From: Hyphomicrobium zavarzinii ATCC 27496
GTDB lineage: Bacteria > Pseudomonadota > Alphaproteobacteria > Rhizobiales > Hyphomicrobiaceae
DNA length: 64,000 bases
Assembly: GCF_000383415.1 (NCBI RefSeq)
Contig: NZ_KB911260.1
Span: 159,255 to 223,254, forward strand
Direction: 5' to 3'
Part shown: positions 55,954 to 64,000 of the stretch, piece by piece
Layout of the letters: every line of letters begins with the position of its first letter
Numbering within the stretch: the stretch's first letter is position 1
The notes under the pieces: model-generated
Seen by the model: the letters and a program-made list of their open reading frames with translations, nothing else
Database searches by the model: none
Told to the model about the DNA's origin: nothing
Made by a program: the position numbers and the translations under genes

Positions 55954-57207
55954 ATGGCTCAGGAAAAGAACACCCTTTACTGCTCTTTCTGCGGAAAAAG
56001 CCAGCACGAGGTCAGGAAGCTGATCGCCGGCCCGACGGTATTCATCTGCGATGAATGCGTCGAGCTGTGCATGGACATTATCCGCGAGGAGAACAAGAAC
56101 ACCCTCGTCAAGTCGCGCGACGGTGTGCCAACGCCGCAGGAAATCTGCACGGTGCTTGATTCCTATGTGATCGGTCAGTTCCACGCGAAGCGCGTGCTGT
56201 CGGTGGCCGTCCATAACCACTACAAGCGCCTTAACCACGCGGCGAAGAACAACGACGTCGAGCTCGCGAAGTCGAACATCCTCTTGGTCGGCCCCACGGG
56301 TTGCGGCAAGACGCTGCTCGCGCAGACGCTCGCGCGCATCCTCGATGTTCCGTTCACGATGGCCGACGCTACGACGCTCACGGAAGCGGGCTATGTGGGC
56401 GAGGATGTCGAGAACATCATCCTCAAGCTTCTGCAGAACGCCGACTACAACGTCGAGCGGGCGCAGCGCGGCATCGTCTACATCGACGAGATCGACAAGA
56501 TCAGCCGCAAGTCCGACAACCCGTCCATCACGCGCGATGTCTCGGGCGAGGGCGTGCAGCAGGCGCTTCTGAAGATCATGGAAGGCACGGTTGCCAGCGT
56601 GCCGCCCCAGGGCGGCCGTAAGCATCCGCAGCAGGAGTTCCTGCAGGTCGATACATCGAACATCCTCTTCATCTGCGGCGGTGCGTTCGCTGGTCTCGAG
56701 AAGATCATCGCGCGTCGCGGCAAGGGGACGTCGATCGGCTTCGGCGCGCGGGTGATGGGTCCCGACGAGCGGCGCACCGGCGAGGTGCTGCGCGAGGTGG
56801 AGCCCGAGGATCTGCTGAAGTTCGGCCTCATTCCCGAGTTCATTGGCCGTCTGCCCGTCATCGCCACCCTCGAGGATCTCGACGAGGCGGCTCTGGTGCA
56901 GATCCTCAACGAGCCGAAGAATGCGCTCGTGAAGCAGTATCAGCGCCTCTTCGAGATGGAGGACGTGAAGCTCACGCTGACGCAGGATGCGCTGCGGGCG
57001 ATTGCGCGCAAGGCTATCGAGCGCAAGACGGGCGCACGCGGTCTCCGCTCGATCATGGAAGGCATCCTGCTCGACACGATGTTCGATCTGCCGGCGCTCA
57101 AGGGCGTCGAGGAGGTCGTGATCGGGCCGGAGGTCGTCGAGGGCGGCGCGCGTCCGCTCCGGATCTATTCGGACAGGGCCGAGGAGAAGGGCTCCACAGC
57201 CTCCTAA
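55954..57207 (+). CDS. clpX: ATP-dependent Clp protease ATP-binding subunit ClpX
   Basis: The AAA+ unfoldase that feeds ClpP, 417 aa. The N-terminal zinc-binding domain has [11 protein letters not shown] and [10 protein letters not shown] (four Cys). The AAA+ module shows Walker [16 protein letters not shown], Walker [20 protein letters not shown] and the pore loop region. The ClpP-docking IGF loop is present as a SIGFGARV-type segment. The sensor-2 [14 protein letters not shown] lies near the C-terminus. Confidence 0.97.
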   Translation: MAQEKNTLYCSFCGKSQHEVRKLIAGPTVFICDECVELCMDIIREENKNTLVKSRDGVPTPQEICTVLDSYVIGQFHAKRVLSVAVHNHYKRLNHAAKNNDVELAKSNILLVGPTGCGKTLLAQTLARILDVPFTMADATTLTEAGYVGEDVENIILKLLQNADYNVERAQRGIVYIDEIDKISRKSDNPSITRDVSGEGVQQALLKIMEGTVASVPPQGGRKHPQQEFLQVDTSNILFICGGAFAGLEKIIARRGKGTSIGFGARVMGPDERRTGEVLREVEPEDLLKFGLIPEFIGRLPVIATLEDLDEAALVQILNEPKNALVKQYQRLFEMEDVKLTLTQDALRAIARKAIERKTGARGLRSIMEGILLDTMFDLPALKGVEEVVIGPEVVEGGARPLRIYSDRAEEKGSTAS

Positions 57208-57301
57208 GCCGGCGGGCTGCCCTGAAACAAGGCGTCTGACGTGGATATGTGGCCGCGGGCACCTCTGTGCCCGTGGTGCGGCGGGGGAGGCGAGGCTCAT
57301 T

Positions 57302-57330
57302 ATTGATTAGGCCGGGGACCGTCCCCATCT
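57302..57330 (+). promoter_or_regulatory. possible heat-shock (sigma-32) promoter of lon
   Basis: ATTGATT (57302-57308), a 14-nt spacer and CCCCATCT (57323-57330) resemble the sigma-32 consensus CTTGAAA-N11/16-CCCCATNT; the -10 fits in all fixed positions, the -35 keeps TTGA. lon is a classic heat-shock gene and its start lies about 165 bp downstream. Confidence 0.45.
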
Positions 57331-57494
57331 TTCCTCAGCGACGCTTCCCATGGGCCGGCTCGGTTCTGGGGATTTCAAAATGAAAGATGCGGCGTGGGTT
57401 TCCCGGTTTCGGCCATAATGGCGCGAGCCTTGGGGACTACAGTGGGCTTCGAAGGCCGGTCAACGGCCGCGCAGCGCAACGCGAATGGGTGACG

Positions 57495-59921
57495 ATGATG
57501 AGCGAAGAAAAACAGACAAAGGACAAGCCGGGCGCGCGGGATCATTATCCCGTTCTGCCGCTGCGCGACATTGTCGTGTTCCCCTACATGATCGTGCCGC
57601 TGTTCGTCGGGCGCGAGAAATCGATCAACGCGCTCGAGGAAGTGATGCGCGCCGACAAGCACATCCTGCTTGCCGCGCAGAAGAACGCGGGTGACGACGA
57701 TCCGGCGACGGATGCGATCTATCAGGTCGGTACGCTCGCCTCGGTGCTGCAGCTCCTCAAGCTGCCCGACGGCACGGTGAAGGTGCTCGTCGAGGGCACG
57801 GCGCGCGCACGCGTGCTGCGCTACACCGACAACGCCAACTATTTCGAAGCCGAGGTCGAGCGCATCTCGGAGACGATCGGCACCAAGGCCGAGATCGAGG
57901 CGCTTGCGCGCTCGGCGGTCTCTCAGTTCGAGAACTACGTCAAGCTCAACAAGAAGATCTCGCCGGAGGTGCTCGGCACCGTCGCGCAGATCGAGGACTA
58001 CTCGAAGCTCGCCGACACGATCGCCTCGCATCTCGCAGTCAAGATTGCGGACAAGCAGGACGTGCTCGAGACTACGGTCGTCTCCGACCGTCTCGAGAAG
58101 GTCTATACGCTCATGGAGAGCGAAATCTCCGTGCTGCAGGTGGAGCGCAAGATCCGTTCGCGCGTGAAGCGGCAGATGGAGAAGACGCAGCGCGAGTACT
58201 ATCTGAATGAGCAGATGAAGGCCATTCAGAAGGAGCTCGGCGACACTGAAGAGCGCGACGACATCGCGGAGTTCGAGGAGAAGATCGACAACACCAAGCT
58301 GTCGAAGGAGGCCAAGGACAAGGCCACTGCCGAGCTCAAGAAGCTCAAGCAGATGAGCCCGATGTCGGCCGAGGCGACGGTGGTGCGCAACTACCTCGAC
58401 TGGCTGCTCTCGATCCCGTGGGGCATCAAGGGCAAGGTCAAGAAGGACCTCGAAGAGGCCCAGCAGGTGCTTGATGCCGAGCACTACGGTCTCGGGAAGG
58501 TCAAGGAGCGCATTCTCGAGTATCTCGCGGTGCAGGCGCGCACCAACAAGCTCAAGGGTCCCATCCTGTGCCTCGTCGGCCCGCCCGGCGTGGGCAAGAC
58601 CTCGCTCGGCAAGTCGATCGCCAACGCTACGGGCCGCGAGTTCGTTCGCATGAGCCTCGGCGGCGTGCGTGACGAGGCGGAGATCCGCGGTCACCGGCGC
58701 ACCTACATCGGCTCCATGCCGGGCAAGGTGATCCAGTCGATGAAGAAGGCGAAGCGGACCAATCCGCTGTTCCTTCTCGACGAGATCGACAAGATGGGCC
58801 AGGACTTCCGAGGCGATCCGGCGGCGGCTCTGCTCGAGGTGCTCGATCCGGAGCAGAACGGCACGTTCAACGATCACTATCTCGAGGTCGACTATGACCT
58901 TTCGAACGTGATGTTCGTGACGACGGCCAACACGCTGAACATTCCGCCGGCTCTCATGGACCGCATGGAGATCATCCGTCTTGCGGGTTACACCGAGGAC
59001 GAGAAGGTCGAGATCGCCAAGCGCCATCTGCTCACCGAGCAGCGTCAGGCCCATGGCCTCGAGGACGGCGAGTGGGAGGTCGAGGACGGCGCGTTGCTCG
59101 AGATCATCCGCCGCTATACGCGGGAAGCCGGCGTGCGCTCGCTCGAGCGCGAGGTCGCCAAGCTCGCGCGCAAGGCGGTGAAGGAGATCCTGACGTCCGA
59201 CAAGAAGAAGGTCGTCGTGACGGCTGCCAACGTCAGCGATTATCTCGGCGTGCCGAAGTATCGCTTCGGCGAGGCCGAGGTCGAGGACCAGGTGGGTATC
59301 GTCACGGGCCTCGCTTGGACGGAAGTCGGCGGCGAGTTGCTCACGATCGAAGGTGTCATGATGCCCGGCAAGGGCAAGATGACGGTCACGGGCAACCTGC
59401 GCGACGTGATGAAGGAGTCGATCCAGGCCGCGAACGCCTACGTGCGCTCGCGCTCGGTCGAGTTCGGAATCCATCCGAGCCTGTTCGAGAAGAAGGACAT
59501 CCACGTGCACGTGCCGGAAGGCGCGACGCCGAAGGATGGTCCCTCGGCCGGTGTCGCGATGGCGACTGCGATCATCTCGGTGCTCACCGGCATCGCAGTC
59601 CGCAAGGACGTGGCGATGACGGGCGAGATCACGCTGCGCGGACGCGTGCTTCCGATCGGCGGCTTGAAGGAGAAACTGCTCGCGGCACTGCGCGGCGGCA
59701 TCAAGACCGTGCTGATCCCCGAGGACAACGTGAAGGATCTCGCTGAGATCCCCGAAGAGGTGAAGAAGAAGCTGGAGCTCGTGCCTGTGGCGCGCATGGA
59801 GGACGTGGTGAAGACCGCGCTCGTCAGCGTGCCCGAGCCGATCCAGTGGGACGAGCAGGCGGAGGCGACGACGGTTCCTTCCGACGGCTCGACCGGCGGA
59901 CCTCGCGTGACGGCGCATTGA
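57495..59921 (+). CDS. lon: ATP-dependent protease Lon
   Basis: A AAA+ protease that degrades damaged and regulatory proteins, 808 aa. The N-terminal LON domain begins [20 protein letters not shown]. The AAA+ part has Walker [26 protein letters not shown] and a conserved [18 protein letters not shown]-type sensor. The protease domain carries the catalytic Ser in [13 protein letters not shown] and the Lys in [13 protein letters not shown]. Starts ATG 57495 and 57498 are adjacent; the frame upstream lacks family sequence. Confidence 0.97.
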   Translation: MMSEEKQTKDKPGARDHYPVLPLRDIVVFPYMIVPLFVGREKSINALEEVMRADKHILLAAQKNAGDDDPATDAIYQVGTLASVLQLLKLPDGTVKVLVEGTARARVLRYTDNANYFEAEVERISETIGTKAEIEALARSAVSQFENYVKLNKKISPEVLGTVAQIEDYSKLADTIASHLAVKIADKQDVLETTVVSDRLEKVYTLMESEISVLQVERKIRSRVKRQMEKTQREYYLNEQMKAIQKELGDTEERDDIAEFEEKIDNTKLSKEAKDKATAELKKLKQMSPMSAEATVVRNYLDWLLSIPWGIKGKVKKDLEEAQQVLDAEHYGLGKVKERILEYLAVQARTNKLKGPILCLVGPPGVGKTSLGKSIANATGREFVRMSLGGVRDEAEIRGHRRTYIGSMPGKVIQSMKKAKRTNPLFLLDEIDKMGQDFRGDPAAALLEVLDPEQNGTFNDHYLEVDYDLSNVMFVTTANTLNIPPALMDRMEIIRLAGYTEDEKVEIAKRHLLTEQRQAHGLEDGEWEVEDGALLEIIRRYTREAGVRSLEREVAKLARKAVKEILTSDKKKVVVTAANVSDYLGVPKYRFGEAEVEDQVGIVTGLAWTEVGGELLTIEGVMMPGKGKMTVTGNLRDVMKESIQAANAYVRSRSVEFGIHPSLFEKKDIHVHVPEGATPKDGPSAGVAMATAIISVLTGIAVRKDVAMTGEITLRGRVLPIGGLKEKLLAALRGGIKTVLIPEDNVKDLAEIPEEVKKKLELVPVARMEDVVKTALVSVPEPIQWDEQAEATTVPSDGSTGGPRVTAH

Positions 59922-60302
59922 CCGGCGTCGCGCATTGATCCGAATGCCGATGCTCTCTTTGAGGATAAATTTGTCCTAGCGAGCAGACGCAAATTTGAAT
60001 GAACGGCGTGCGGGTGTTTTTCGATGGTTCACTCCTCGAAAGCGCCCGCACTTCTTTGGTTAATCGTGTGCGTATTTTCTACGCAGTGCGCTGCCTCAGC
60101 GATGCTCGGATGCGCCGATTTTTAAGGCCTAAAGGGGCGTTTTGCCCCTTGACGCGCCCTGTCATTAGGGGCTTTTGTGCGGCCACTATCGCCGATGCAA
60201 CGGTCTCCAAAAGTAAGAATTGAACCGCATCGGTGTGCGCCAGCGGCGCGAGATCCAGAGACCAAGCCAATCCAAATTTATTCCAGTCACGAGGACGGAA
60301 AA
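59922..60302. other. hup upstream region with hairpin
   Basis: About 380 bp without a gene. A perfect hairpin AAGGGGC-GTTTT-GCCCCTT (60132-60150) could be a regulatory or terminator structure. A TTGACG hexamer follows at 60149-60154 and could be a -35 box for hup, but no good -10 was seen. The rest is AT-rich. Confidence 0.4.
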
Positions 60303-60575
60303 ATGAGCAAGAAAGATTTGATCGACGCCGTTGCCAAGGAAACCGAGCTGACCAAGGAGAAGGCTGGGACGGCAGTCGATGCAGTGCTCGCGCACATCAG
60401 GAACTCGCTCAAGAACGACGAGGAAGTGCGCATTCCCGATTTCGGCACGTTCAAGGTGACCAAGCGCAAGGCGCGCGAGGGTCGCAACCCCGCGACTGGC
60501 GCCACGATCAAGATTCCCGCTTCGCGCGTTCCGAAGTTCAGCCCCTCGAAGGGCCTCAAGGACGCGCTGAACTAA
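60303..60575 (+). CDS. hupB: DNA-binding protein HU
   Basis: A 90-aa nucleoid protein that bends DNA as a dimer. MSKKDLIDAVAKETELTKEK begins the helical dimer core; the DNA-binding arm holds the family signature FGTFKVTKRKAREGRNPATG, and the end is SRVPKFSPSKGLKDALN. GAGGACGGAAA lies before ATG 60303. It follows lon, as in most relatives. Confidence 0.97.
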   Translation: MSKKDLIDAVAKETELTKEKAGTAVDAVLAHIRNSLKNDEEVRIPDFGTFKVTKRKAREGRNPATGATIKIPASRVPKFSPSKGLKDALN

Positions 60576-60597
60576 GCGCGTTCGAACCGGTTTGAGG

Positions 60598-60630
60598 AAG
60601 CGCGTCGCGGTCGGTCTGCGGCGCGCTTTT
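60598..60630 (+). terminator. intrinsic terminator after hupB
   Basis: AAGCGCGTCGC (60598-60608) pairs with GCGGCGCGCTT (60618-60628) with one G-T pair, then TT. It lies 22 bp after the hupB stop. Confidence 0.75.
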
Positions 60631-60728
60631 CATTTGCGGCAGCAGACAACGGCAGCAGGCGGCAATTCGAGCTTGCGGACCGATTGGCGATTGCCGATTG
60701 CGTCGCGTGCCGTTATGGAATGCGTGTC

Positions 60729-60757
60729 GGGCGGTTAGCTCAGTGGTAGAGCGCTGA
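60729..60757 (+). pseudogene. tRNA 5'-half fragment
   Basis: The first 27 nt (GGGCGGTTAGCTCAGTGGTA then GAGCGCT) are identical to the start of the intact tRNA-Val at 60877. The match ends at the anticodon stem; the following sequence (GATCTTTTATCG) forms no anticodon arm, and no T arm or acceptor 3' strand occurs before the next gene. It is a broken tRNA copy, probably from duplication or a past integration event. Confidence 0.75.
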
Positions 60758-60876
60758 TCTTTTATCGCTCACGCGCGCTGATCCGTTCGCTTTCGCGACC
60801 GGGCGCGCTCCGCGGGGGCGGCGCTTGCGCCGAGCCGCCTTGCGGCCAAGGCCCTTGGCCTGTAGGAGATGAGTTG

Positions 60877-60951
<75 letters not shown>

Positions 60952-60955
60952 TTCC

Positions 60956-61321
60956 CTACTTCGCCTGCTTCAAGCGAATACGATAGGATGCGTTCGCCGT
61001 GGCCGACGCGAACTCCTGAGCACGTGATCCCCGTAGCGCGTTGACCTGCACATTCAGTCGCGCGAGCTCGCATGTGTCCGCGATCGTCGCGGTCAGGTTG
61101 GTGCATTCGTTTCCGGCCATCTCGTAGAGCATCCGGCGGCCCTTCTCCATCGCGTCCTTCTGGACCTCCGGATCGTCGGATTTGAGGGGAACGGACATGT
61201 TGTAGCTGACCGTGACTTCAACGGCGCGTGCGGCGTCGGAGGCTTGCGCGCGGGGGGGGGCCGTCGAAAATGCCGTCCCGGCTGTGATGGCAAAAAGCAG
61301 GTGGAGTACAGATATACGCAT
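60956..61321 (-). CDS. small secreted protein, unknown function
   Basis: A 121-aa exported protein. The signal peptide (MRISVLHLLFAITAGTAFST) ends near RAQA; the mature part has one probable disulfide (NECTNL and ADTCELA) and a segment SYNMSVPLKSDDPEVQKDAM. ATG 61319-61321 starts the signal peptide; the longer upstream frame is not protein-like. It does not match a family I can name. It lies on the opposite strand between tRNA-Val and the DUF1993 gene, so it interrupts the usual tRNA-Val to tRNA-Asp spacing. Confidence 0.6.
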   Translation of the reverse strand: MRISVLHLLFAITAGTAFSTAPPRAQASDAARAVEVTVSYNMSVPLKSDDPEVQKDAMEKGRRMLYEMAGNECTNLTATIADTCELARLNVQVNALRGSRAQEFASATANASYRIRLKQAK

Positions 61322-61438
61322 GCCCGGTCCTTCCCGATGATGATCGCTGTCGAGACTAGGCACAGAAGATGACCATGGCACGTGCGCGGCGGCCCGATCG
61401 CGTGCGATGGTAAAGGCGCTCTAACCATGAGGAAACGC

Positions 61439-61954
61439 ATGTCCATCACGATGCACGAAATCGCCGTTCCGTCGTTTACCAAGCATCTCGAGGCGCTCGA
61501 CGCGATCCTCGACAAGGCGGCGGCTTACGCAGAGGCGAAGAAGATCGATCCCAACGCGCTGCTCTCGGCGCGGCTCTATCCGGACATGTACACGTTCACC
61601 AAGCAGGTGCAGTCGGCCTGCGATTTCGCGAAGCTGTCGGTGGCGCGTCTCGCGGGGATCTCGGCTCCCGGGCACGACGACAGCGAGACGACGTTCGCGG
61701 AGCTCAAGACGCGTATCGCGGAGACGCTTGCGGTGCTCAAGGCCGCGCGCCCCGAGCCGATGGAAGCCGCTGCGGACCAGGAGGTGAAGATCAAGGCGGG
61801 TCCGCGCGAGCTGACGTTCACGGGGCGCGAGTATCTGCTCCACTTCGCGCTTCCCAACTTCTATTTCCACTGCGCCACGGCCTACGGAATCCTGCGCCAC
61901 AACGGGCTCGAGATCGGAAAGCGCGATTTCATGCGGCGCATGCCTCCCGCGTAA
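61439..61954 (+). CDS. DUF1993 family protein
   Basis: A 171-aa soluble helical protein of DUF1993. Features are MHEIAVPSFTKHLEALDAIL near the start, LYPDMYTFTKQVQSACDFAK in the middle, and the C-terminal LHFALPNFYFHCATAYGILR with GxxIGKRDFM. The fold resembles DinB-like four-helix bundles. The function is unknown. GAGGAAA lies 5 nt before ATG 61439; a second start 12 bp upstream is possible. Confidence 0.88.
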   Translation: MSITMHEIAVPSFTKHLEALDAILDKAAAYAEAKKIDPNALLSARLYPDMYTFTKQVQSACDFAKLSVARLAGISAPGHDDSETTFAELKTRIAETLAVLKAARPEPMEAAADQEVKIKAGPRELTFTGREYLLHFALPNFYFHCATAYGILRHNGLEIGKRDFMRRMPPA

Positions 61955-61967
61955 GGGGCTGCAGGCT

Positions 61968-62519
61968 GTGAGCAGCGGCGGCGGGATTGAGCGGTTTCTC
62001 GTGGTGACCGGCGGACCTGGGTCTGGGAAGACGACATTGATCGATGCGCTTCGGGCGCAAGGCTTTCAGGCCATGCCCGAAGCGGGGCGCGCGATCATTC
62101 AGGACCAGGTGGCGATCGGCGGGGCGGCCCTTCCCTGGGCCGACCGGCTTGCGTTCTCCGAGCTGATGCTCGGCTGGGAGCTGCGCTCCTACCGCGAGGC
62201 GCAGGCGCACTATGGGCCTGTCGTGTTCGACCGCGGTGTGCCGGACGTGATCGGCTATCTGTCGCTCTGCGGGCTTCCTGTCGGAGATCACGTCGCGCGT
62301 GCGGCAGAGCTTCACCGCTATCGGCGTGAGGTGTTCATTGCGCCGCCTTGGCCCGAGATCTTCACGCAGGACGCCGAGCGCAAATAGTCGCTCAATGAGG
62401 CGGAAGCAACCTATCATGCCCTCGCGGGCGCCTATGAGCGCTGCGGGTACGGCCTCGTGCCACTGCCGCGGGTGCCGGTTGCGGAGCGGGTGCGCTTCGT
62501 GCTGTCGCGGATCGGGTGA
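61968..62519 (+). pseudogene. AAA family ATPase, broken by one in-frame stop
   Basis: From GTG 61968 the frame encodes an ATP-binding protein with Walker A TGGPGSGKTTLIDAL, a Walker B-like region VVFDRGVPDVIGYL and IAPPWPEIF. A TAG at 62385-62387, after DAERK, interrupts it. The same frame continues with the family-like end (SLNEAEATYHALAGAYERCG ... RVRFVLSRIG) to TGA 62517-62519. Homologues usually have Gln at that position, so a CAG-to-TAG change is likely. The protein is truncated by about a quarter; loss of function is inferred. Confidence 0.8.
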
Positions 62520-62685
62520 GGGGCGGAACGGTGCTCGGCCGCCGCTGCGCTCTGCGGCAATGGCGCCCTCCGGTAAAAACACCTAAAATAGGTCGTTCGC
62601 TTCGCTTGACTTAGGCCACGCGAACACGTATCTCACCCTTCGCTTTTGCGTCGTTCGGCCGCCAAGTCGTGCCGGGACGCGGATT

Positions 62686-62762
62686 GCGGGAGTAGCTCAG
62701 TTGGTTAGAGCGCCGCCCTGTCACGGCGGAGGCCGCGGGTTCAAGTCCCGTCTCTCGCGCCA
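62686..62762 (+). tRNA. tRNA-Asp(GTC)
   Basis: A 77-nt tRNA with CCA encoded. The acceptor GCGGGAG pairs with CTCTCGC (one G-T). Anticodon stem CCGCC/GGCGG holds loop CTGTCAC (anticodon GTC). The T arm is GCGGG-TTCAAGT-CCCGT; discriminator G. Confidence 0.97.
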
Positions 62763-63114
62763 TTTTTCCGAACCTCGATGCCATGACCGATCTCGCCCTG
62801 GGCCGCACCTGGGGTTGTGACGCGTACTCGCGGCTCTTCGAGCCTGCTTGGCGCCTGAGCTGTGGCCGGGCTCGCTTCATCCGCAAATTTCTTCGCAGGG
62901 CTCAACCCAGATCAAAGACTGGGGGATTCGGAGCCGCCATGGTCCCCGCATCCTGGCCTTTGGTTCGCGGCAAAAAAGGCCGGCAGAGAGCCAGGATTTC
63001 CCTCGGTAGCTGTTGCGTGTCCGACGGGCTATGGGTTAACACCAAGGGCGTGATTTTGCGTCGCGATAAGTCCTCGCAAAAGCGGACGTGCGGGCTCCGG
63101 AAGGACGGGACTTC
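62763..63114. other. upstream region of the nuo operon
   Basis: About 350 bp between tRNA-Asp and nuoA. It should contain the nuo promoter. Short frames occur but none is convincing; no operator, riboswitch or small RNA was recognised. Confidence 0.35.
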
Positions 63115-63480
63115 ATGAACGAGCTGCTCACTGACTACCTGCCTCTTGCCGTCTTCATCGGCGTCGCGCTCGCTATAGGTGCAGCGCTCATGATCGCGCC
63201 GTTCCTGGTCGCCGTTCGCAACCCCGACCCCGAGAAGGTCTCGGCTTACGAGTGCGGCTTCAACGCCTTCGACGATGCGCGCATGAAGTTCGACGTGCGC
63301 TTCTACCTCGTGTCTATTCTGTTCATCATCTTCGATCTCGAGATCGCGTTCCTGTTTCCGTGGGCGGCTGCCTTCGGCAATGTGGGTCTGTTCGGCTTCT
63401 GGTCGATGATGCTGTTCCTCGGGGTGTTGACTGTAGGCTTCATCTACGAGTGGAGAACGGGAGCGCTCGAATGGGATTGA
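63115..63480 (+). CDS. nuoA: NADH-quinone oxidoreductase subunit A
   Basis: A 121-aa membrane subunit of complex I with three helices ([59 protein letters not shown]). The conserved [20 protein letters not shown] lies between the first two. ATG 63115 starts the mature family sequence. It overlaps nuoB (ATGGGATTGA), as in most nuo operons. Confidence 0.97.
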   Translation: MNELLTDYLPLAVFIGVALAIGAALMIAPFLVAVRNPDPEKVSAYECGFNAFDDARMKFDVRFYLVSILFIIFDLEIAFLFPWAAAFGNVGLFGFWSMMLFLGVLTVGFIYEWRTGALEWD

Positions 63481-64000
63481 TCGTTCCGCCGGAGTTTCAG
63501 CTCGACCGCGCCAAGGAAGGCGCTGGCGGGTCTCAGGGCGCGCTGGTGAAGCCGGGTGATCCGTTCTTCACGGAGCTTTCCAACGAGCTCGGCGACAAGG
63601 GCTTCCTCGTCACCACGACCGACGATCTCATCAACTGGGCGCGCACGGGCTCGCTGATGTGGATGACGTTCGGCCTCGCGTGCTGCGCTGTGGAGATGAT
63701 GCAGGCGTCGATGCCGCGTTATGACCTCGAGCGCTTCGGCTTTGCGCCGCGCGCTTCGCCCCGCCAGTCCGACGTGATGATCGTCGCTGGCACGCTCACC
63801 AACAAGATGGCCCCGGCGCTGCGCAAGGTCTACGACCAGATGCCGGAGCCCCGCTACGTCATCTCCATGGGAAGCTGCGCCAACGGCGGTGGCTACTACC
63901 ACTATTCCTACGCGGTGGTGCGCGGTTGCGATCGCGTCGTGCCGGTGGACGTGTACGTGCCGGGCTGCCCGCCGACGGCGGAAGCACTCGTCTATGGCGT
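63471..64000 (+). CDS. nuoB: NADH-quinone oxidoreductase subunit B (partial, cut by window end)
   Basis: The complex I subunit that carries cluster N2 near the quinone site. 176 codons are visible before the window ends. The cluster ligands are seen in [25 protein letters not shown] and [11 protein letters not shown], all intact. The start overlaps the nuoA stop by 8 bp (ATG within the nuoA end). Confidence 0.97.
   Translation, partial: MGLIVPPEFQLDRAKEGAGGSQGALVKPGDPFFTELSNELGDKGFLVTTTDDLINWARTGSLMWMTFGLACCAVEMMQASMPRYDLERFGFAPRASPRQSDVMIVAGTLTNKMAPALRKVYDQMPEPRYVISMGSCANGGGYYHYSYAVVRGCDRVVPVDVYVPGCPPTAEALVYG

Noticed and set aside
57375-59918. An 847-codon minus-strand frame opposite lon
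   Set aside because: Antisense of lon with a Leu/Arg/His-rich, domain-free product.
60729-60803. A second functional tRNA, or a tRNA with an intron
   Set aside because: The 5' half is perfect, but no anticodon arm forms and no 3' half appears before the intact tRNA-Val.

Overview
The window is chromosomal DNA from an alphaproteobacterium of the order Hyphomicrobiales, probably near Hyphomicrobium or a related methylotroph. Supporting signs are high GC, the core synteny uvrA/ssb, gyrA, coaD, peptidyl-prolyl isomerases, queA-tgt, then tig-clpP-clpX-lon-hup-tRNA-nuoAB, a c-type cytochrome of the methanol-metabolism-related type, a bacteriophytochrome with an HWE kinase, and alphaproteobacterial regulatory motifs (LexA GAAC-N7-GAAC, EcfG-like GGAAC/CGT). 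The species was not identified.

Region 1 (1-8.7 kb) is a complete type I-C CRISPR-Cas locus on the minus strand: cas3, cas5c, cas8c (with a probable internal cas11c start), cas7c, cas4, cas1, cas2, a leader, and the first repeat of an array that continues left of the window. A ~500-bp block flanked by 10-bp direct repeats separates cas5c from cas8c. It holds a degenerate CRISPR repeat (4988-5012) followed by a 34-nt guide-like sequence (4987-4954). That guide partly matches a site 62 bp away (5074-5107) that carries a TTC PAM; within its first 18 positions the mismatches fall at 6, 12, 18 and 15. This is the signature expected of a CreA/CreR-type crRNA-like RNA that steers Cascade to a local promoter without cleavage. 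The same block holds a cluster of hairpins and two small plus-strand frames, which are candidates for the repressed partner (toxin or regulator). This is the most interesting system in the window.

Region 2 (8.7-28.5 kb) starts with yjdM, uvrA and a tiny basic protein. About 13.5 kb of accessory genes then separate uvrA from its usual neighbour ssb: a MEKHLA protein, an AraC regulator, a type V autotransporter with T5SS-type repeats, a hybrid histidine kinase, two paralogous small secreted proteins of a family I do not recognise flanking a methanol-related cytochrome c, a YkgJ-like protein, and a membrane-anchored pentapeptide-repeat protein. After ssb come a CDF metal transporter and a PRC-barrel protein with an EcfG-like promoter.

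Region 3 (28.5-48 kb) is mostly core: gyrA, a bacteriophytochrome, a small Cys-rich secreted protein, a Crp/Fnr regulator divergent from ompW with FixK/FNR-like boxes between them, coaD, two PPIases, DUF423, queA-tgt, a DMT exporter, tRNA-Lys, two small secreted proteins, sseA, a VWA protein and a Tat-exported OpgD/MdoG-like glucan protein.

Region 4 (48-64 kb) holds an RND efflux pair, tRNA-Leu, tig-clpP-clpX-lon-hupB, a 5' tRNA fragment next to an intact tRNA-Val, a secreted hypothetical protein, a DUF1993 protein, an AAA ATPase broken by one in-frame stop, tRNA-Asp, and the start of the nuo operon (nuoA, partial nuoB).
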